Below, piece after piece: positions 21,600 through 34,043 of a stretch of DNA of 64,000 nucleotides. The notes beneath the pieces are model-generated. The model saw nothing but the letters and a program-made list of their open reading frames with translations, ran no database searches and was not told the DNA's origin. Numbering within the stretch: the stretch's first letter is position 1; every line of letters starts with the position of its first letter. The position numbers were made by a program, and so were the translations under genes. This DNA is from Gnetum montanum (lineage: Eukaryota > Streptophyta > Gnetopsida > Gnetales > Gnetaceae): assembly GCA_015680685.1 (NCBI GenBank), contig MNCI01014668.1:123288-187287 (forward strand), written 5' to 3'.

Positions 21600-24451
21600 T
21601 GATCCTAGGTGATAGTAGCTCCTGAGGTTCCAAGGGACCTTCATCGGCTTCACGCATGAGCAGCAATCGAGGTGGATGCAGTTGTCCTGCTATCGCTGCA
21701 ACTTTAAGTGGGAGGTCAAAACCATCCAGCAGTGCTTTCATTTTCTCCTCCTTACTACTAGGATTGTGCATTGTCCATGCAGCTTCGTTGATGTGGGTTG
21801 GAACAGGCACATCCCAGGGACATGGGATTACTAGAAACAACTCCTTAGCATTGATGAACTAGGTAGGAAACTATTTGCATTCAATGTTGAACGCCCTAAC
21901 TGTGTCCTTCAGCTCTTGGTAGTCATTCATCTATTTGGCTAGTTTTCAGCGATTGATCATTGATATCTGAACTCTGCTCTGAGAACTACAAGTTCAACAT
22001 TTGCGATCTCAAGCTTCTGCTTGGTGTCTTTGTGGTGCTTGAACTCCGCCTTGTATAACAAATACAAGCTAGCCACTTGTTTCTCCAACTCTAATTATGG
22101 TTGTCCAATAGTTAGCATTGCTAGGTTTGCATAATGGAGATTGGCCAACTCCATATATTTTGTCATGTCTTCTATTTGCAACTCCTTCAATCGAATCTTC
22201 GCCTTGTTGTAGGCATTAATCCCATCAATGATGGGCTGCCATACTTCTCTTTGTTATTGGAGTTGCTAGAGGGCTTCATTCATTTTTTCCTTTGCCATTT
22301 GAATGTGTTTTTTGTTAACTTCCTTCTATAGGCCTACCTAGTCTCTGTAGTAATTTTTCACTTTTTTGAACTTGAGAGCCTCATTCTTCTAGGTGGCAAT
22401 CTTGATGGTAGACTTCTGACGCAAGGCACACACTTAGTCCATTGATGGATTTTAGTTTTCTATGGCCAATCTTCTCAATTTAGTGTTCACCTTGGCAAGC
22501 TGCTCCTGTTGTTGATGAATAAATTCTTACATTTGTTCCTTTTGAGTATCAACATTACATAGGCGATGATTTTAGGTAGTCAAAGTTTCATTCTCTTGAC
22601 GCATCTATGCCAAGTCCTTTTGAATTGAGTACATCTTTACTTTAGCTGTGGACTAGTTGAAGATAGACGTTACTACCTCCTTTTCAACCTTTTGGGATCA
22701 TTCTTGAAGCTGTTTGAAAGCTTCATCTCTTGTTACTATTGGGCTGAGGATCATAGGATCAACAAGTTGGGCATGTAATTCTTCAACCTCTATAGCCAAG
22801 CGTTGATTTTTTTCTTGAGTCATTTCAAGTTTTCCCTCCAAAAAAATGCATTTTCCCCTTGCGTTTAGTAGCTCTGACTAGGTTGCAGTGATGTCTTCCA
22901 AAAAATTAAAGATGTCTAAAATTGGTTGCCCGGTTCCCACCAATCGTTCTAGCAATTCTTCATGCTAGGCAACGTTCAACTTTCCACTGACCATGCTTGT
23001 AGGTGTTTGCATGTCTTGAAGTGTAGATACGTCTAATATAGACACTGTGGGTGCATTTAATGCTTCAACTACATGGTCAGCAACAACTTTAGCCATTGTT
23101 TCCTACCATTGGTGTTGCATCACTTGGACAGTTGCCCCTTTGCCTTCCTCCAAATGCATCGAGAAGGTGGTGGCATTCCTAGAGATTTGTGGGAATAAAT
23201 GGTGTCGAGATAAAGACACTTTCTCCTCTCAAGCATTGGGATCTGACCTTGTAGGCAGCTACATTCATTAGGCAAAGAAGATTGGTCCACCCCTCTACAT
23301 CTGGCTAACTGTTCGAGCCACCTCATTTAGGTGACTCAAGGTTGATTGATATACAAATGGATCTATCTCACTTGTTCCTACACATTGCTCTCATTCACTC
23401 AAGAGCTGCTCTTAGATTTTGCACAAGCACTTAATAGTTGTGTGGGCCTTTGACATTGTTCTTGAGTGGGTGATGGTGGATGCTACTCCTCTTCTTAGGT
23501 CATCGCTAGCATTTTATCTCTCATGATCTTAGACCATGAGGTAAAAGGAGCATGCTTGATGGTATTGTTGGAGTAGTGGACGATGCCTATCCTTTTGTAG
23601 AGTTTTCGAATGAGGCATGGAAAGGGTAGGGTTTTCCTTCCATGTTCATTTTCCTTGAAGTGCTTTTCAATCTCTAAGTAGATTAGTTGTGGAAGGTTGG
23701 TGAGAAATTTCCCGGTTAGAGTGGTGCATGCTTAGGTAGAGAAGGTAGTCACCTTGCTTGGCCTCATCGTTGGATTGAGGTGATAGGCCAAAATTTTGAA
23801 ATAAATTCACTTCATCGATGTGAGTGCGTTGTACTCCTTACAGTCAACCCCGTAGCACCGTTGTGTCTACTCCTTCTTTGCCTCAAGATTACCTTTCATT
23901 GATAGTTTTGCCAGCTGTGTCTCGGTGTTAGGCAACCCAAGTGCCTGTGCAATAGCTTCTGTTGAATAGGACGCTTGAATATCCTTGATTTTGACAATGG
24001 ACCCTAGCCTTCGATTACTCTAGAAGAGATATGTCTCTCCCATGTACCATTCCCCACTAGATGTGATTATTAGCCACATGGGAGAGGTTTGCAGTTGAGT
24101 CTTAACATTTGCTAGAGCTTTTTCAAGGAATGGCCTAAAGTTGATCTCTTGAAGGACTGATCATTGAATTTCTCGGGACTTGATGATGTCCAGGCAGGCT
24201 TGAGTCAAAGTGACCTCAAGCCTTGGTGCGGGTCTAGGCACTTCTCCTTGCTGTGATTGTTCAATAGGCACTTCTTCTTTTGGAATCTATCAGATAGATT
24301 CCACTTCAAGCTCCTCATGAAGAGGTCCCATTGCATGGGTTGCTTTTGGTGGTTCTTGGGCTTGTCCTTGTTGGTCCTTTTTAGCTCTAGGCTGCTTCTC
24401 TCGTGGTTGGGAGGGTTCTCCTTCCTACGGAAGCTTTTTTTTTGGTGCCAT
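21600..24451 (-). pseudogene. Element A ORF3: plant retroelement 3' ORF with long coiled coil
   Basis: About 950 codons on the minus strand, starting MAPKKKLP at 24,451 right after TGTGATTATAG, a splice-acceptor-like site. The basic N-terminus looks like a nuclear signal. Residues ~90-330 match the 3' ORF domain of Athila-type elements (putative plant transposon protein domain, PF20167-like): YFKILAYHLNPTMRPSKVTT, NLPQLIYLEIEKHF, FPCLIRKLYKRIGI. A long heptad-rich stretch follows (WEEKLQA / EEVATLEG-like; for example LKELQIEDMTKYMELANLHY and KVNTKLRRLAIEN). It ends in CPWDVPVP, EAAWTMHNPSSKEEKMKALL and a final P/L-rich tail. No signal peptide or transmembrane segment is visible, so an envelope role is not supported. 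About 25 stops, many at W or Q positions, make it a pseudogene. Homologues lie at 44,760-47,554 (C), 61,701-63,073 (D) and 59,369-60,495 (B, shorter). Confidence 0.78.
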
Positions 24452-24463
24452 CTATAATCACAA
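24449..24463 (-). promoter_or_regulatory. Splice-acceptor-like site at ORF3 start, element A
   Basis: TTGTGATTATAG directly precedes ATGGC of ORF3. Element C has GGTGTGATTGCAG before ATGGC at the same place. Conservation of TGTGATT(A/G)(T/C)AG at both starts suggests ORF3 is made from a spliced RNA. Confidence 0.5.
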
Positions 24464-24898
24464 TGAGACCATGGGTTAATAATCGTTATGTAACTTAAAG
24501 CAATTAGGATACCTTTATCTCTTAAGTATAGTTACACTTTGATTAAGTTGTGATTATGGCTAATTTAATTACTCCAATTATTATTTTATCCTATGTTATT
24601 ATTAATATATCATTCGGGAGGTTGTTGGAAGGGTTAATTATCAAAAAGTTGATGTTTATATGTGATTAAGGTTTTTAACCCTTAGGGGAAGTTAGAAAAT
24701 TTTTAAAAATTTTCATTAAAAACCTTAAGGTTTGTGGTCCCCACAATAAAGATCTTTTGGTAAGTGCAGGATCAAAAAATGGAGTGATTTGGACAAACGG
24801 TTGAGAAGTTATGAGCTTTAGAAGGTTTTGGGCTCTAAAAACTTGCAAAAACTCCCTATGTGTTATGAGCAAATGATAAAAAATTCCTAAGTACACAG

Positions 24899-25020
24899 TG
24901 GTATATATAGCATGTATGCATTGTGTTGACAAGGCCTCGTCAACGGGGCCTCATCAATGTAGTTGACTATGTCGACAAGGCCTCATCGATGTAGCTATTG
25001 ATCATCGTAGATGATCATTG
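24899..25020 (-). promoter_or_regulatory. Internal U3-like promoter block, element A
   Basis: On the minus strand, repeats ACATCGATGAGGCCTTGTCG, CATTGATGAGGCCCCGTTG and GACGAGGCCTTGTCAAC (about 25,000-24,924) lead into the TATA box GCTATATATACC at 24,911-24,900. ORF3 starts 450 bp downstream. The motif (T-C/T-G-A-C/T-G-A-G-G-C-C and its inverse) is the one in this element's own LTR U3 (42,130-42,240), and no other place in A has it. This looks like a second promoter for ORF3. Confidence 0.6.
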
Positions 25021-26570
25021 ACTTTGGTCAAACTTTCAAAATACAAAGAATTTTTGAATAAAATTGGGATCAAATGAAAGCTCAAAAGGCTAAGAATAGT
25101 ATGAAAATATGAGAAGAGGGTGTTGAAGCTCATAAATTTGGAAAAATGGAGAAAATTGATTTGGGGGATGAATGAAATGAAAGGTTAAGGAGCACTGAGT
25201 GGAATACACAATGGAAGATGCAAAAAATAGCATTGTAGCAATGTCAAAGGTAAGGAACCTTAACTAACCAAACCAAGAGTTATGCAAATAGGTCATCCCC
25301 ATAGTATGCTCATGCCCTTATTGACCTTGCATAACCTCAACTAAGGACTCCGTGGATCCCATAGTTGATTTAATGGTCAGGAAAAGTTAAGGACCAACCA
25401 AAAGGAATCTACTCAATAATTTCAACACATTAGACCAAGACATAGAGCATAACATAGAACACGATAGTGAGGTGAGTTATAATAGCATGTATGGATGATA
25501 GAGAAGGTGGAATGGAGTTCCAAATTAAGGTCATAAGAAGTCCCTTGTAGAATTTGTGTTTAAAATGACCTGGGAAGATCCATCCTCAGTCTAGACAAAA
25601 ACCATGCACTTTCAGTGACTTCGCATCACCACCTTAAGACCGATCCACCCACATGAGACATGAAACTGCTTCCACAAGACAACCACCATTCCATAAGGAG
25701 AAGAAAAGAGAGAAGTAGGAATTGAGAGAGGGCCTTAGTTAGAGGGGAGCTTCAAGCATAGGTACATGGCTTTCTAGTCCCATAACTAGTGCTTATAGCT
25801 CGTTTATTTATCCAAGGGATGTGCTTTGAATTCCATTGTTTTTTTTTTGAAATGGAAATCATACCATGCAAGGACTTATTTATTTACTATGTCTACGGGG
25901 TGTACTTTGAACTCGCATCATTTTTTTTGGATGGGAACCATGCCATGCAAAGACTTTATTTAACTTCTTATTAGTGGATGAGATGAAATAAGAAGAAGTC
26001 CATGAAAAATAGTGAAGCACTCAAGCAAGTAGAAGAGTACAAAGAGTATTGAGTCCCCTTGAAGTCACACCCTTTACAAACCTTTGAATTGTTCCTAATT
26101 GTAAAATTACTAAGGTCACCAATTAATTAAAAGTTTCTTTAATAGAAGGGACCTCAAATTCCCAGAACAAGGAAAACCATAGAATTTATCAAATGGGTAG
26201 ATGATGTGGACTCACTACCTGTTCCATGAAAAATAAACCATTGCAAAGTCATCAAACATCAATAATCACAACATTAAGCACAATGCATCATTAGTAAACA
26301 ACAATAGGGGGAATGTGTCCTATGATAATAAAGCAATTTTATTAGCAAAAATAAGGAAATATCACACTTTGAACAAAACAAAACAAAGTAAAATATATAA
26401 AAGAAAGTGGAAAATAATTAAGAAAGGTTCAAAGATACTAACAATGGTGTAAAATTAGAAAAATCTAAAAATCAAAAACTTTGTAAAATAAATAATTTGT
26501 AAAATAAAAAAAACATGGAAAACAAAAAGTAAAAAAACTAAGAAGCCATATTGATGGTTAGCACAGATGG
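25021..26570. other. Non-coding spacer of element A between pol and the internal promoter
   Basis: About 1.5 kb with no conserved reading frame. It includes GGTCATCCCCATAGTATGC and TTTTTTTT-containing segments partly shared with element F (39,300-39,500, inverse orientation). Elements B and C carry similar long spacers at this position. Confidence 0.55.
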
Positions 26571-26572
26571 CC

Positions 26573-26592
26573 ATCTCCCCCATGACTAAGTT
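26573..26592 (-). promoter_or_regulatory. Internal polypurine-tract-like site, element A
   Basis: The minus strand reads AACTTAGTCATGGGGGAGAT, almost the same as the terminal tract (TTTAGTCATGGGGGTA). It lies about 110 bp after the end of pol. Elements F (38,808-38,828) and C (49,497-49,520) have the same site in the same place. Confidence 0.55.
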
Positions 26593-26699
26593 GGAAGGAG
26601 GACATCCAAAAAATAGAACGTGGTTGTCCATTTATCGAGGTGGTAGTTGCATTGCCCTATCTTAGTTCTAGGAAAGGTTTTACTTGTTGGATGTTAACC

Positions 26700-29600
26700 A
26701 ACTACTTTTTATTTGGGACTTTAGATTTGTAAATTATCATGGCCCTAGAGGGGAAGGTCTGATCAATTATATAGGATTCCTCCCACAATGTTTGGAATTT
26801 TTCTCTTTGGGGTACATGTGCGGGGTTCGAGTAGAGGACCTCATCTCCTAGTTGAAGTTTTATTTTCTTGATTCTGAGGTCATGAAGTTGCTTACTAAAT
26901 GCCTTGTGAACCTTACTTAAGGATAAGGCCACTAATCAATTTTTATCTAGCATGTTCAAGTTGATTAATCTTTCTTTTTGTGCTAGACTTAGGTCAATAT
27001 TTAGATCACAGGTTGTTGAGAGTGTACGAAGCTTAGATTAAATCAGGAGTGTTGGAAGTTTTCTGTACACTAACTCATAGGGAGAATAGCCAATAGGAAG
27101 TTTCCATGTTGAATGATAAGCCTAAAGAGCATCGTTAAGTTTTGCACTCCAATCTTTCCTATATTTGCTAATAGTCTACGTTAGTATTTTTGTGATCTCC
27201 TGGTTGGTTACCTCTACTTGACTATTGGCTTGGGGGGTGGTAAGGTGTTGTTAATTTATGTTCAACCCCCAAGTGTTGCAATAACTTTCTAAAAGTGGCA
27301 CCTATCGAATGAGTTCCATTATCAGAAATTAGTGAATGGGGCACCCCAAACCTATTGACAATATTTTGTTGTATAAATATAGCTACAGTGGATGATGTAC
27401 AATTAGTAATGGCTACTACCTCTACCCATTTCATGGAATAGTCAATCGCTATGATAATATATGCCTTTCCATTGGACATGGGTGTGATGGGACCCATGAA
27501 GTCAATGCCCCATATATCAAAAGGTTCAAGTGGTTAAATCCACTACTGAGGACCTTCCATCTGAGTGGTCATCCCCCATCTTGTTGACAATGTTTACAAG
27601 AGTTGATGAATTGGTGGGCATCCCTAAAGATTGTAGGCCAATAGTACCCTACCATTAGGATTTTTATGGCTATGTGTCTCCCTGCATAGTCACCTCCACG
27701 AGGTCCTTCGTGAGCATCTTGGAGAATGTGAAGTTGATCTTCATTAGGGACACACCAATGAATTAGGTCATCTGCACACACCTTGTAGAGGTTTCTATTG
27801 ATTTTCATGAAGTATTTAACTCGATAAAGAAATTTTTACTTCTTTCTGAAATCCAAATCTTGTGGCATCTCCTGAGTGAGAAGATAGGTGAGGATGCCAT
27901 TATACCATGTTGTTTTTGTAGGCATTTGTTCATTTATTGCTCTTGTAAAGAGGAGTTTGTTTGGAAATTGATCAGAGAGTGTGCTTCCCTCCTCTTTATT
28001 ATCCCATCTTAAGTGAGAGAGGTGGTCAATGACCACTTTCTTAATTCCTTTTCAATCTATCATTATGAGATCAAATTCCTGCAAGATCATGAGCCATCGT
28101 ATGACATGAGGACTCATTGTTGGCTTGTTCATGAGGAAGTAGATTGCATTATGGTCAGTGTGCACAAATACTTTATAGCCAAGCACATAGTGCTTAAAAT
28201 TTTCCAGAGCATACACCACTTCCATCAGTTCTTTCTCCATGGTGGTGTAATTTAACTATGCTCCCACAATGCTTCAACTTGCGTAGTGGATGTAGTATGG
28301 GTGTTTCTTATCATTTGTTTGCATGAGCACTGCTCCTAAGGCATAGTTAGATGCATCCATCATGATGTGGAAGGGTCTGGAGCAGTTTGGTGCTTGTAGA
28401 ATTGGTGTTTCTACGAGTTTCTATTTTAACTATTGGAATGCATGTTCACATTCCTTGGTTTAGATAAAAGGTGCATCTTTCTTTGTAAGCTCTACCAATG
28501 GCTTTGCAATCTTAGAGAAATTCTCTATGAATCATTGGTAGTAGCCAGTGTGTTTAAGAAATGATTGAACATCTTTAATGATTTCTAGTTGGTGTGTTAT
28601 TCCTTGGATGACCCTTATCATTTTTGGATCTACCTCAATCCCTTTTTGTGAAATTTGGTGCCCTAGCACAATGCCTTCTTAGACCATGAGATGTCTCTTT
28701 TGTCAGTTGAGTCATAATTTTGTTTCAACACATCTCTTCAGCACTTACTCAAGGTGGTCCAAGGCTTGCTTAAATGCAGCTCCATAGGTGGAAAAGTCAT
28801 CCATGAAAACTTCCACACCACTACTAATCTGTTGTTGGAAAATACTAAGGGCCAAGCATTAAAATGTTGTGGGGGCATTGCATAGACCGAATGGCATCTT
28901 ACAATATGCAAAAGTCCCCCAGGGACTTGTGAATGTTGTCTTTTCCTGATCTTCTAGTGTAATTTGGATTTGGTTATAGCCATAGTAACCATCTAAGAAG
29001 TTATAATAACAATGCCAGGATATGGTGTCCAATACTTGATTCATTAATGACAAAGAGAAATGATCTTTAAATGTTGCATATTCAACATCCTGAAGTCAAT
29101 GTAGACCCATCATTTTCCACCCTTCTTTGGTACAATTGTGAGTGGGCTAACCCACTTACTATCCACGATGGGATAGATGAGCCCTACCTCGAGGAGTTGT
29201 TCAATTTCCTCTTTGATGATCTGATTCAATTTGGGATTTAGCTGCCTCTATAGATTCCTTCTAGGCTTCATGGCTAAGTTAGTGTAAATGTGATGTTGGA
29301 ATATCCTTGGATCAATTCTTGTTAGCCTAGGATATGTTAAAGCAAAAACTATTGGCCATTTGTTAACTACCTTTAATAGCTTTTCTTTTTGTTCAAGAGC
29401 AAGTTTGACATTAATTATGACTGGTTTACCATTATTTAAAAATGCATATTCCATGCTGGCTACTAAAGTTTTTAGTTCTAGAGGCTCCTACTTGAAGTTA
29501 TCAGGGATTTTCAACTCTCCCTAATAGGTATCATCATCTTCATCAGAGAGTTGGGAATGAACTTATTCAAGTTTGTCCATGCCTTCAACATAAACACATG

Positions 29601-30240
29601 TTAGGCTCTTAGTTGATTCCATGCATAATGTACTACTATGTGAGTCAGCTATTAGCCACTGGGTGCCCTCTTGTTTTGTGGTTGCTAAGTACAGACACCT
29701 TTGAATATTAATTTCTTGTGCACACTAATTGCCTGCTTTAATGTATGTACTCTTGATTGACCAAATCTTTTGCACGTAATTGCACCCATTGTTGCTATAC
29801 GTGATGCATGGAATACACTTGTTCTCTATTTTTCCCAATTCATTTTCTTTTGATATTTCTAGAGATAGGTCCCTTATGCCCATACATGCATCAATTGTGC
29901 TTAACCAAGCTCTTCCCATAATGATGGGGAAGTCACTTTTGCATTTTTCAACCTTAATCACTAGAAAACCAGTAGGATAGGACCACCCACAAACTCTAGC
30001 CACCTTGTCCTCTACTAATCCTAGAGGGACAATAATTGACTGATTTGCCAACTTTAGATGAATGCTGCTCTTCTTAAGAGGTGGTAGGTTTCAGGCCTTG
30101 TACATATCATGGAAGATGAGATTAACTCTAGAACCAGAGTCAAGAAGAGCCTTGCATGGCTCATGTCTAATGATCTATAGATAAATGAGTGGACTTCCTA
30201 GATTAGATCTTTTCGTAAGAAGAATGCTAATCTTGATTTA
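26700..30240 (-). pseudogene. Element A pol: protease, reverse transcriptase, RNase H, integrase
   Basis: Domain order is Ty3/gypsy (PR-RT-RH-IN). Protease: ALLDSGSRVNLI at about 30,155, with the D-S-G intact, then NQSIIVPLGLVED and FPIIMGRAWLSTIDA. RT: VDSKWVSPLTIVPKKGGKW, DGYYGYNQIQI, MPFGLCNAPTTF (28,860) and VEVFMDDFSTYG (28,784-28,820); the F-x-D-D catalytic pair is intact. RNase H: FVHTDHNAIYFL near 28,150. Integrase: H-H-C-C finger ending HCQQ (27,575-27,720), then core motifs WGIDFMGP (27,500), ISDNGTH (27,320) and E in QVEVTNQE (27,205). The C-terminal part (LGDEVLY ... TLWEESYII) ends at 26,702. Frameshifts and stops occur throughout. It is the most complete pol in the window and could supply family-level reference for F and C. 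Confidence 0.88.
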
Positions 30241-32757
30241 GTCAAAAACAATATGAATGAGCATTATAGTGTGAATCTGAGGTGGCACTTGGTTTGAAGG
30301 GCACTCAAAGGTGTTTGATGCAGAGAATGAAGGTATTGGAGATGCAGGATGATTAGCTGGACTAGGTTGTGAGGGTTGAAGAGGACTACTGGATTGGAAG
30401 AAAGGTCTTTTTTTGGATCGATTGTCCAAACCACTTGGCTAGAAAGCTAGTTGTGAGTGTACAACCTTTGTAGCATTTCGTTGTTGCAGCTATGGAGGAA
30501 TCTCACCCTACATGGATGGAGCAGGAGGTAACTGGGTTGAAGGTGGATGTATGTGTGTAGATGAATGCAGAGGATGTTTTAGATATGGGTTTTTCCCTCA
30601 AGTAGATGGTGAATGTGTTCGATGATACTCTGGAGGGTAATAGTGATGCTGAAATGAGGTATGACTTGTAGAACTTCTTGGAGAGATAGGTTGCTAAACA
30701 TAGTACTCATATGGATCTGGTCACCTATAAGGATACTACTGCCTTGGTGGTGGCATTTTCCATAATTGTGGTTGGTACCACTGTTGATATTGTTCATAAG
30801 GTTGTGAAGGAGTTCCACTTGGGTAATAAGCTTGTTGCTGTTGGTGGAACTGTCTTGGATTGCTTTGAAGATAAGGCAATCGTCTAGGTGCTTGCCTATG
30901 TGCTAGTCGAGGATTCAATGCATGCATCCCAGACTCTTGTAAGTGTGCCAGCACATGGCAACATCCCTTTAGATGTTTGTATTAATAGATGTCACAATCA
31001 ATTTCATCATTAGAGTTAGGTTCCACAACTTCTTCTATGGCTGGAACTTTGTCCTTACCTCTTTGGTAGGCACGTTCAACTATTTTTTGCCTTCTACGGT
31101 TATGATTACTATTTTTCTCTTTGGATTCTTTGCAATCTTCATAGCGGTTTGAAACGTTTCATCCAAAGAGTCCCATAATTTATCAACCTTTGCCAAAATG
31201 TTAGAAATAAATTTTTGGATGGACAAGGTTTTTCTATTCACCACTTCATCGAGTGGTAACTCCTCCTCGTCACAAAATTGAACCTCTCGTTTTCTAATGG
31301 AAGGATCTCTATTATACTCTTCTACACTTTTCCTTTTTTCATTGCTCAGCTTCTTCTTTTGCTACTTGCTTAATTAGCCTTTGGATCTGATGAGCTCTCA
31401 GTTTAGACAATCTCTCTTAGGCATACACCTCAAGGGTTCTTCTAGTTTCTACTTTGAGCACATCTATAATGTGGCGAAGTTGTTCCCTTTGAGAATAACC
31501 ATGGCTAGGGCATCGATGTAAGATTGAATAGTATTTTCCCATGGCAGCATCCAAGGTTTCATGTGTTCCCTATTTCCAGCCTTGGATTTGCCTTCTCAGA
31601 TTAGACACTCTAGAGTATGTTTGATATTTATCATTAAATAGTCCCAACATGGTACTCCATTGACGAATGGATTCTAGTTCCAAGGATCAATAGTAGCTTT
31701 AAAATTCCTCGATAAGTATCCTAGGGAAGAGTTTGAGTTTCTACCACTCATTTTCATTGTTCTATAAGCATAGGCATCATGGAAAGCTTGTAGATGTGTT
31801 TGTGGATTAGAGTTGTATCCCCTCTCAAATATTAGGATATTTTTTATGTTTAAGTGCTTATTTTGACTATCTTTCATATGCTTGGTTGGAACTTTAACTA
31901 CCTCCACAATGTTGAACATACTTTGAGTCGCTAATAGAGGTTCATCATCATCACTGTGTCAATGACGCCGATGATTGTTTCAGCCACGCCTTTGATCTTG
32001 GTGGCCTTCACGATCATTATTATCTCATTGATCACCTTCATCATGATTATTTCGATGGCGGCTTCTATGAGAACCATCAGATGAAGAGAAATGTTTAGAA
32101 TTGGATGAAGAGGAAGGCAGATTGCCACCATCACCACTTTTTTGCTTATTACGATCACCATCCTTAGATCCCTTGCTNTCACTTTTTTGCTTATTATGAT
32201 CACCATCCTTAGATCCCTTGCTATTGTGATGCTTGCTTGAGTCCCTACCTTAGCTATCACTTTTTCCTGAATCTAGTTTATGAATAGTTGATCATAGGTT
32301 TAGGTTCACACCCCCTCGTCACCAGTAACAAGGGTTGGAGAATCTTGATGTTGAGAACCTTTAAAGGAAGGATTCTCATTATCATCTTGATTTAGCAAGA
32401 ACAAGGGATTAGTGTAATGTTACCCCTTTGTAGCTTCATGGAGCTTGTCTTGATGTTGATCTTGCTTGTGTTGTTTTTTAGTAGGATAGTAGTTTCAAGT
32501 GTCATAACTATCCACAGCGTATTCTTTGTAAAGATTTATGATGCCCAACTTTTTAAGGGTTTTAAATAGCATCCTGAGCACAGATCAATCGGGGGGCAAC
32601 ACAATGTTACCCTCCATATCACGTCATTGTACTGTTCATCTTGATGTAGGATGAAGATGAAGTATGGTACATATTCATTTGGATGAGTATATACCACTTT
32701 GTACTCTTGTGGGATTGATGGTTTGACATTTTTGTATCTATGGGATGAAGAAGACAT
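30241..32757 (-). pseudogene. Element A gag
   Basis: Starts MSSSSHRYKNVKPSI at 32,757. VVYTHPNEYVPYFIFILHQDEQ is shared with element F gag (VVYVHPNEYIPDFTLILH). Next comes a K/R/H/S-rich linker (32,260-31,930), then FERGYNSNPQTHLQAFHDA at about 31,830 (capsid-like segment) and DPWN. The distal part is rich in Q, P, Y and S (30,950-30,300), ending in KKRPFFQSSSPLQPSQPSP before the protease. Many stops. No clear C-C-H-C knuckle was found. A single N at 32,178 sits between two 44-bp direct repeats, so this stretch is uncertain. Confidence 0.75.
32134..32222. other. Assembly join: 44-bp direct repeat around a single N
   Basis: 32,134-32,177 and 32,179-32,222 are the same except for one base, separated by N at 32,178. 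This looks like two contig ends joined without merging their overlap, not a real tandem repeat. Confidence 0.75.
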
Positions 32758-32890
32758 TTTGCAATATAAAATAAAATGTCAGTGTGCTTTTATAATTGTA
32801 TGTATAGCGGGAATGATGTTGAACTTGAGGTTCGTACAACAATATTAATAATATTCACTAATCCTAGATAACACATGTTCAACAAACAAA

Positions 32891-32909
32891 GTCCTTGGTA
32901 ACAGCACCA
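32891..32909 (-). promoter_or_regulatory. Primer-binding site of element A
   Basis: The minus strand reads TGGTGCTGTTACCAAGGAC, one base after the LTR. It is a degenerate form of the tRNA-Asp-like site used by B, C and F. Confidence 0.65.
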
Positions 32910-32910
32910 G

Positions 32911-33136
32911 TGATGAGTGGCAAGGCATCCGTACACCCAACCATATGAATCACAAAGCGTTCATGTGTGATTTGGTCAAATTCCGTGGACTTTATCATTT
33001 CCAGTGCATTAGTTTTCTAGGAAGTAAATCTTGCCTTAAAATCAATCGTTGTTTTCCCAATTATACTTGTGATGCATAATGGTATGGTTAAGTGTAATTG
33101 AGGCATCTAATTTTTATCATTTTGTATTTTCATGGT
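32911..33136 (-). mobile_element. Element A, 5' LTR, first fragment (cut by element F)
   Basis: TGATGAGTGGCAAGGCATCC ... ATTTTCATGGT matches the first 226 bp of the LTR at 20,450. It is interrupted by element F, and the rest follows at 41,558-42,246. ATGGT at 33,132-33,136 is repeated at 41,553-41,557 (F target-site duplication). Confidence 0.88.
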
Positions 33137-33908
33137 TGAACCATGATATCAGAGCCATGATATCAGGTCCGTGATATTGGAGCTCACCAAGCGATATCGG
33201 GGCCTATCTCTTCACCTATAAATAAGAGGTGGGCACACTTGGTTTAGCAATAGTTAGTTAGTCTTAGTCCCTTACCCAAACTCTTGCAATTTCTCCCTCT
33301 TAGAGTTAGAATTATTTTTTTGTGCCCGTAGTAGGAGTCATAAAGCAAACGAATCTTTATTTGAGCATTTTGTACTTGAGCACACCTTGTGGCCAGAAAT
33401 AAAGATGAACTTTGTGATAAACCTTGCAGCATTCAAAATAACTTATTTAATGTTATTTACAATTATTTAATGCTTTCCTTAGTTAATTAATGCTCTCTCT
33501 CGCTTTCTCTCTCTCTCTTCCCTTGTTAACTCCCCCAAGTAAGCACACTCAGTATGACCACTTTGAGCATGCATGGAACACTTGGTAACCCAGTAACGAT
33601 TAGCGTGTGGTAATCCCAGCAGCGTTGCACTAGTTCAGGATGTGTGCGGCAAGTGGGAACGGATACTGGTGTTAGGAACAATTAGAACTTAGTTAGTGCA
33701 TAGTGAATGAAAGTTAGTCACTTAGTCCTCCTTACCTTCCCCTATTAGCATAAGAAATTAAAAAGATAAAAGTTATAAAAATCATATACCTCAAGCTTAC
33801 TNTTGTTTTGTAAGGGCGCATAAGCACTTAGTCCTTGGAATTCGACTAGATTATGCATGGACGCTTGTATTCGTATGGTTGAGTATAGGGATACCTCACT
33901 GCTCATCA
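33137..33908 (+). mobile_element. Element F, 5' LTR
   Basis: Matches 40,735-41,552 (GATATC-rich U3, CACCTATAAATAAGAGG TATA box at about 33,215-33,231, ACACTTGGTTT, AGTTAGTTAGTCTTAG, TTAATGCTCTCTCTC, GTTGCACT(A/G)GTTCAGGATGTG, CGCATAAGCACTTAGTCC). It begins TGAACC where the 3' LTR has TGATGAACC. About 60 bp present in the 3' LTR are missing around the single N at 33,802, probably an assembly loss. Target-site duplication ATGGT. Confidence 0.88.
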
Positions 33909-33927
33909 TTGGTGTTATTGCCGAGGA
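33909..33927 (+). promoter_or_regulatory. Primer-binding site of element F
   Basis: TTGGTGTTATTGCCGAGGA directly follows the LTR end CTCATCA. It is a degenerate tRNA-Asp-like primer site, as in the neighbouring elements. Confidence 0.7.
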
Positions 33928-34043
33928 CTTTATTATTTGTGTGCTAGCTAGAACTTAGGAAATCTTCCCATCGTTGGAACCAACCCTTGGGGTTGGTTAT
34001 TTTACAACCATCAACAGGAATATGGCACACTGAACAGACAATC

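Noticed and set aside
24899-25020. Internal U3-like block of A as a fragment of an inserted solo LTR
   Set aside because: Only the palindrome-TATA part is present, without LTR ends, TSD or the R/U5 landmarks. Element C has a comparable block at the same place.
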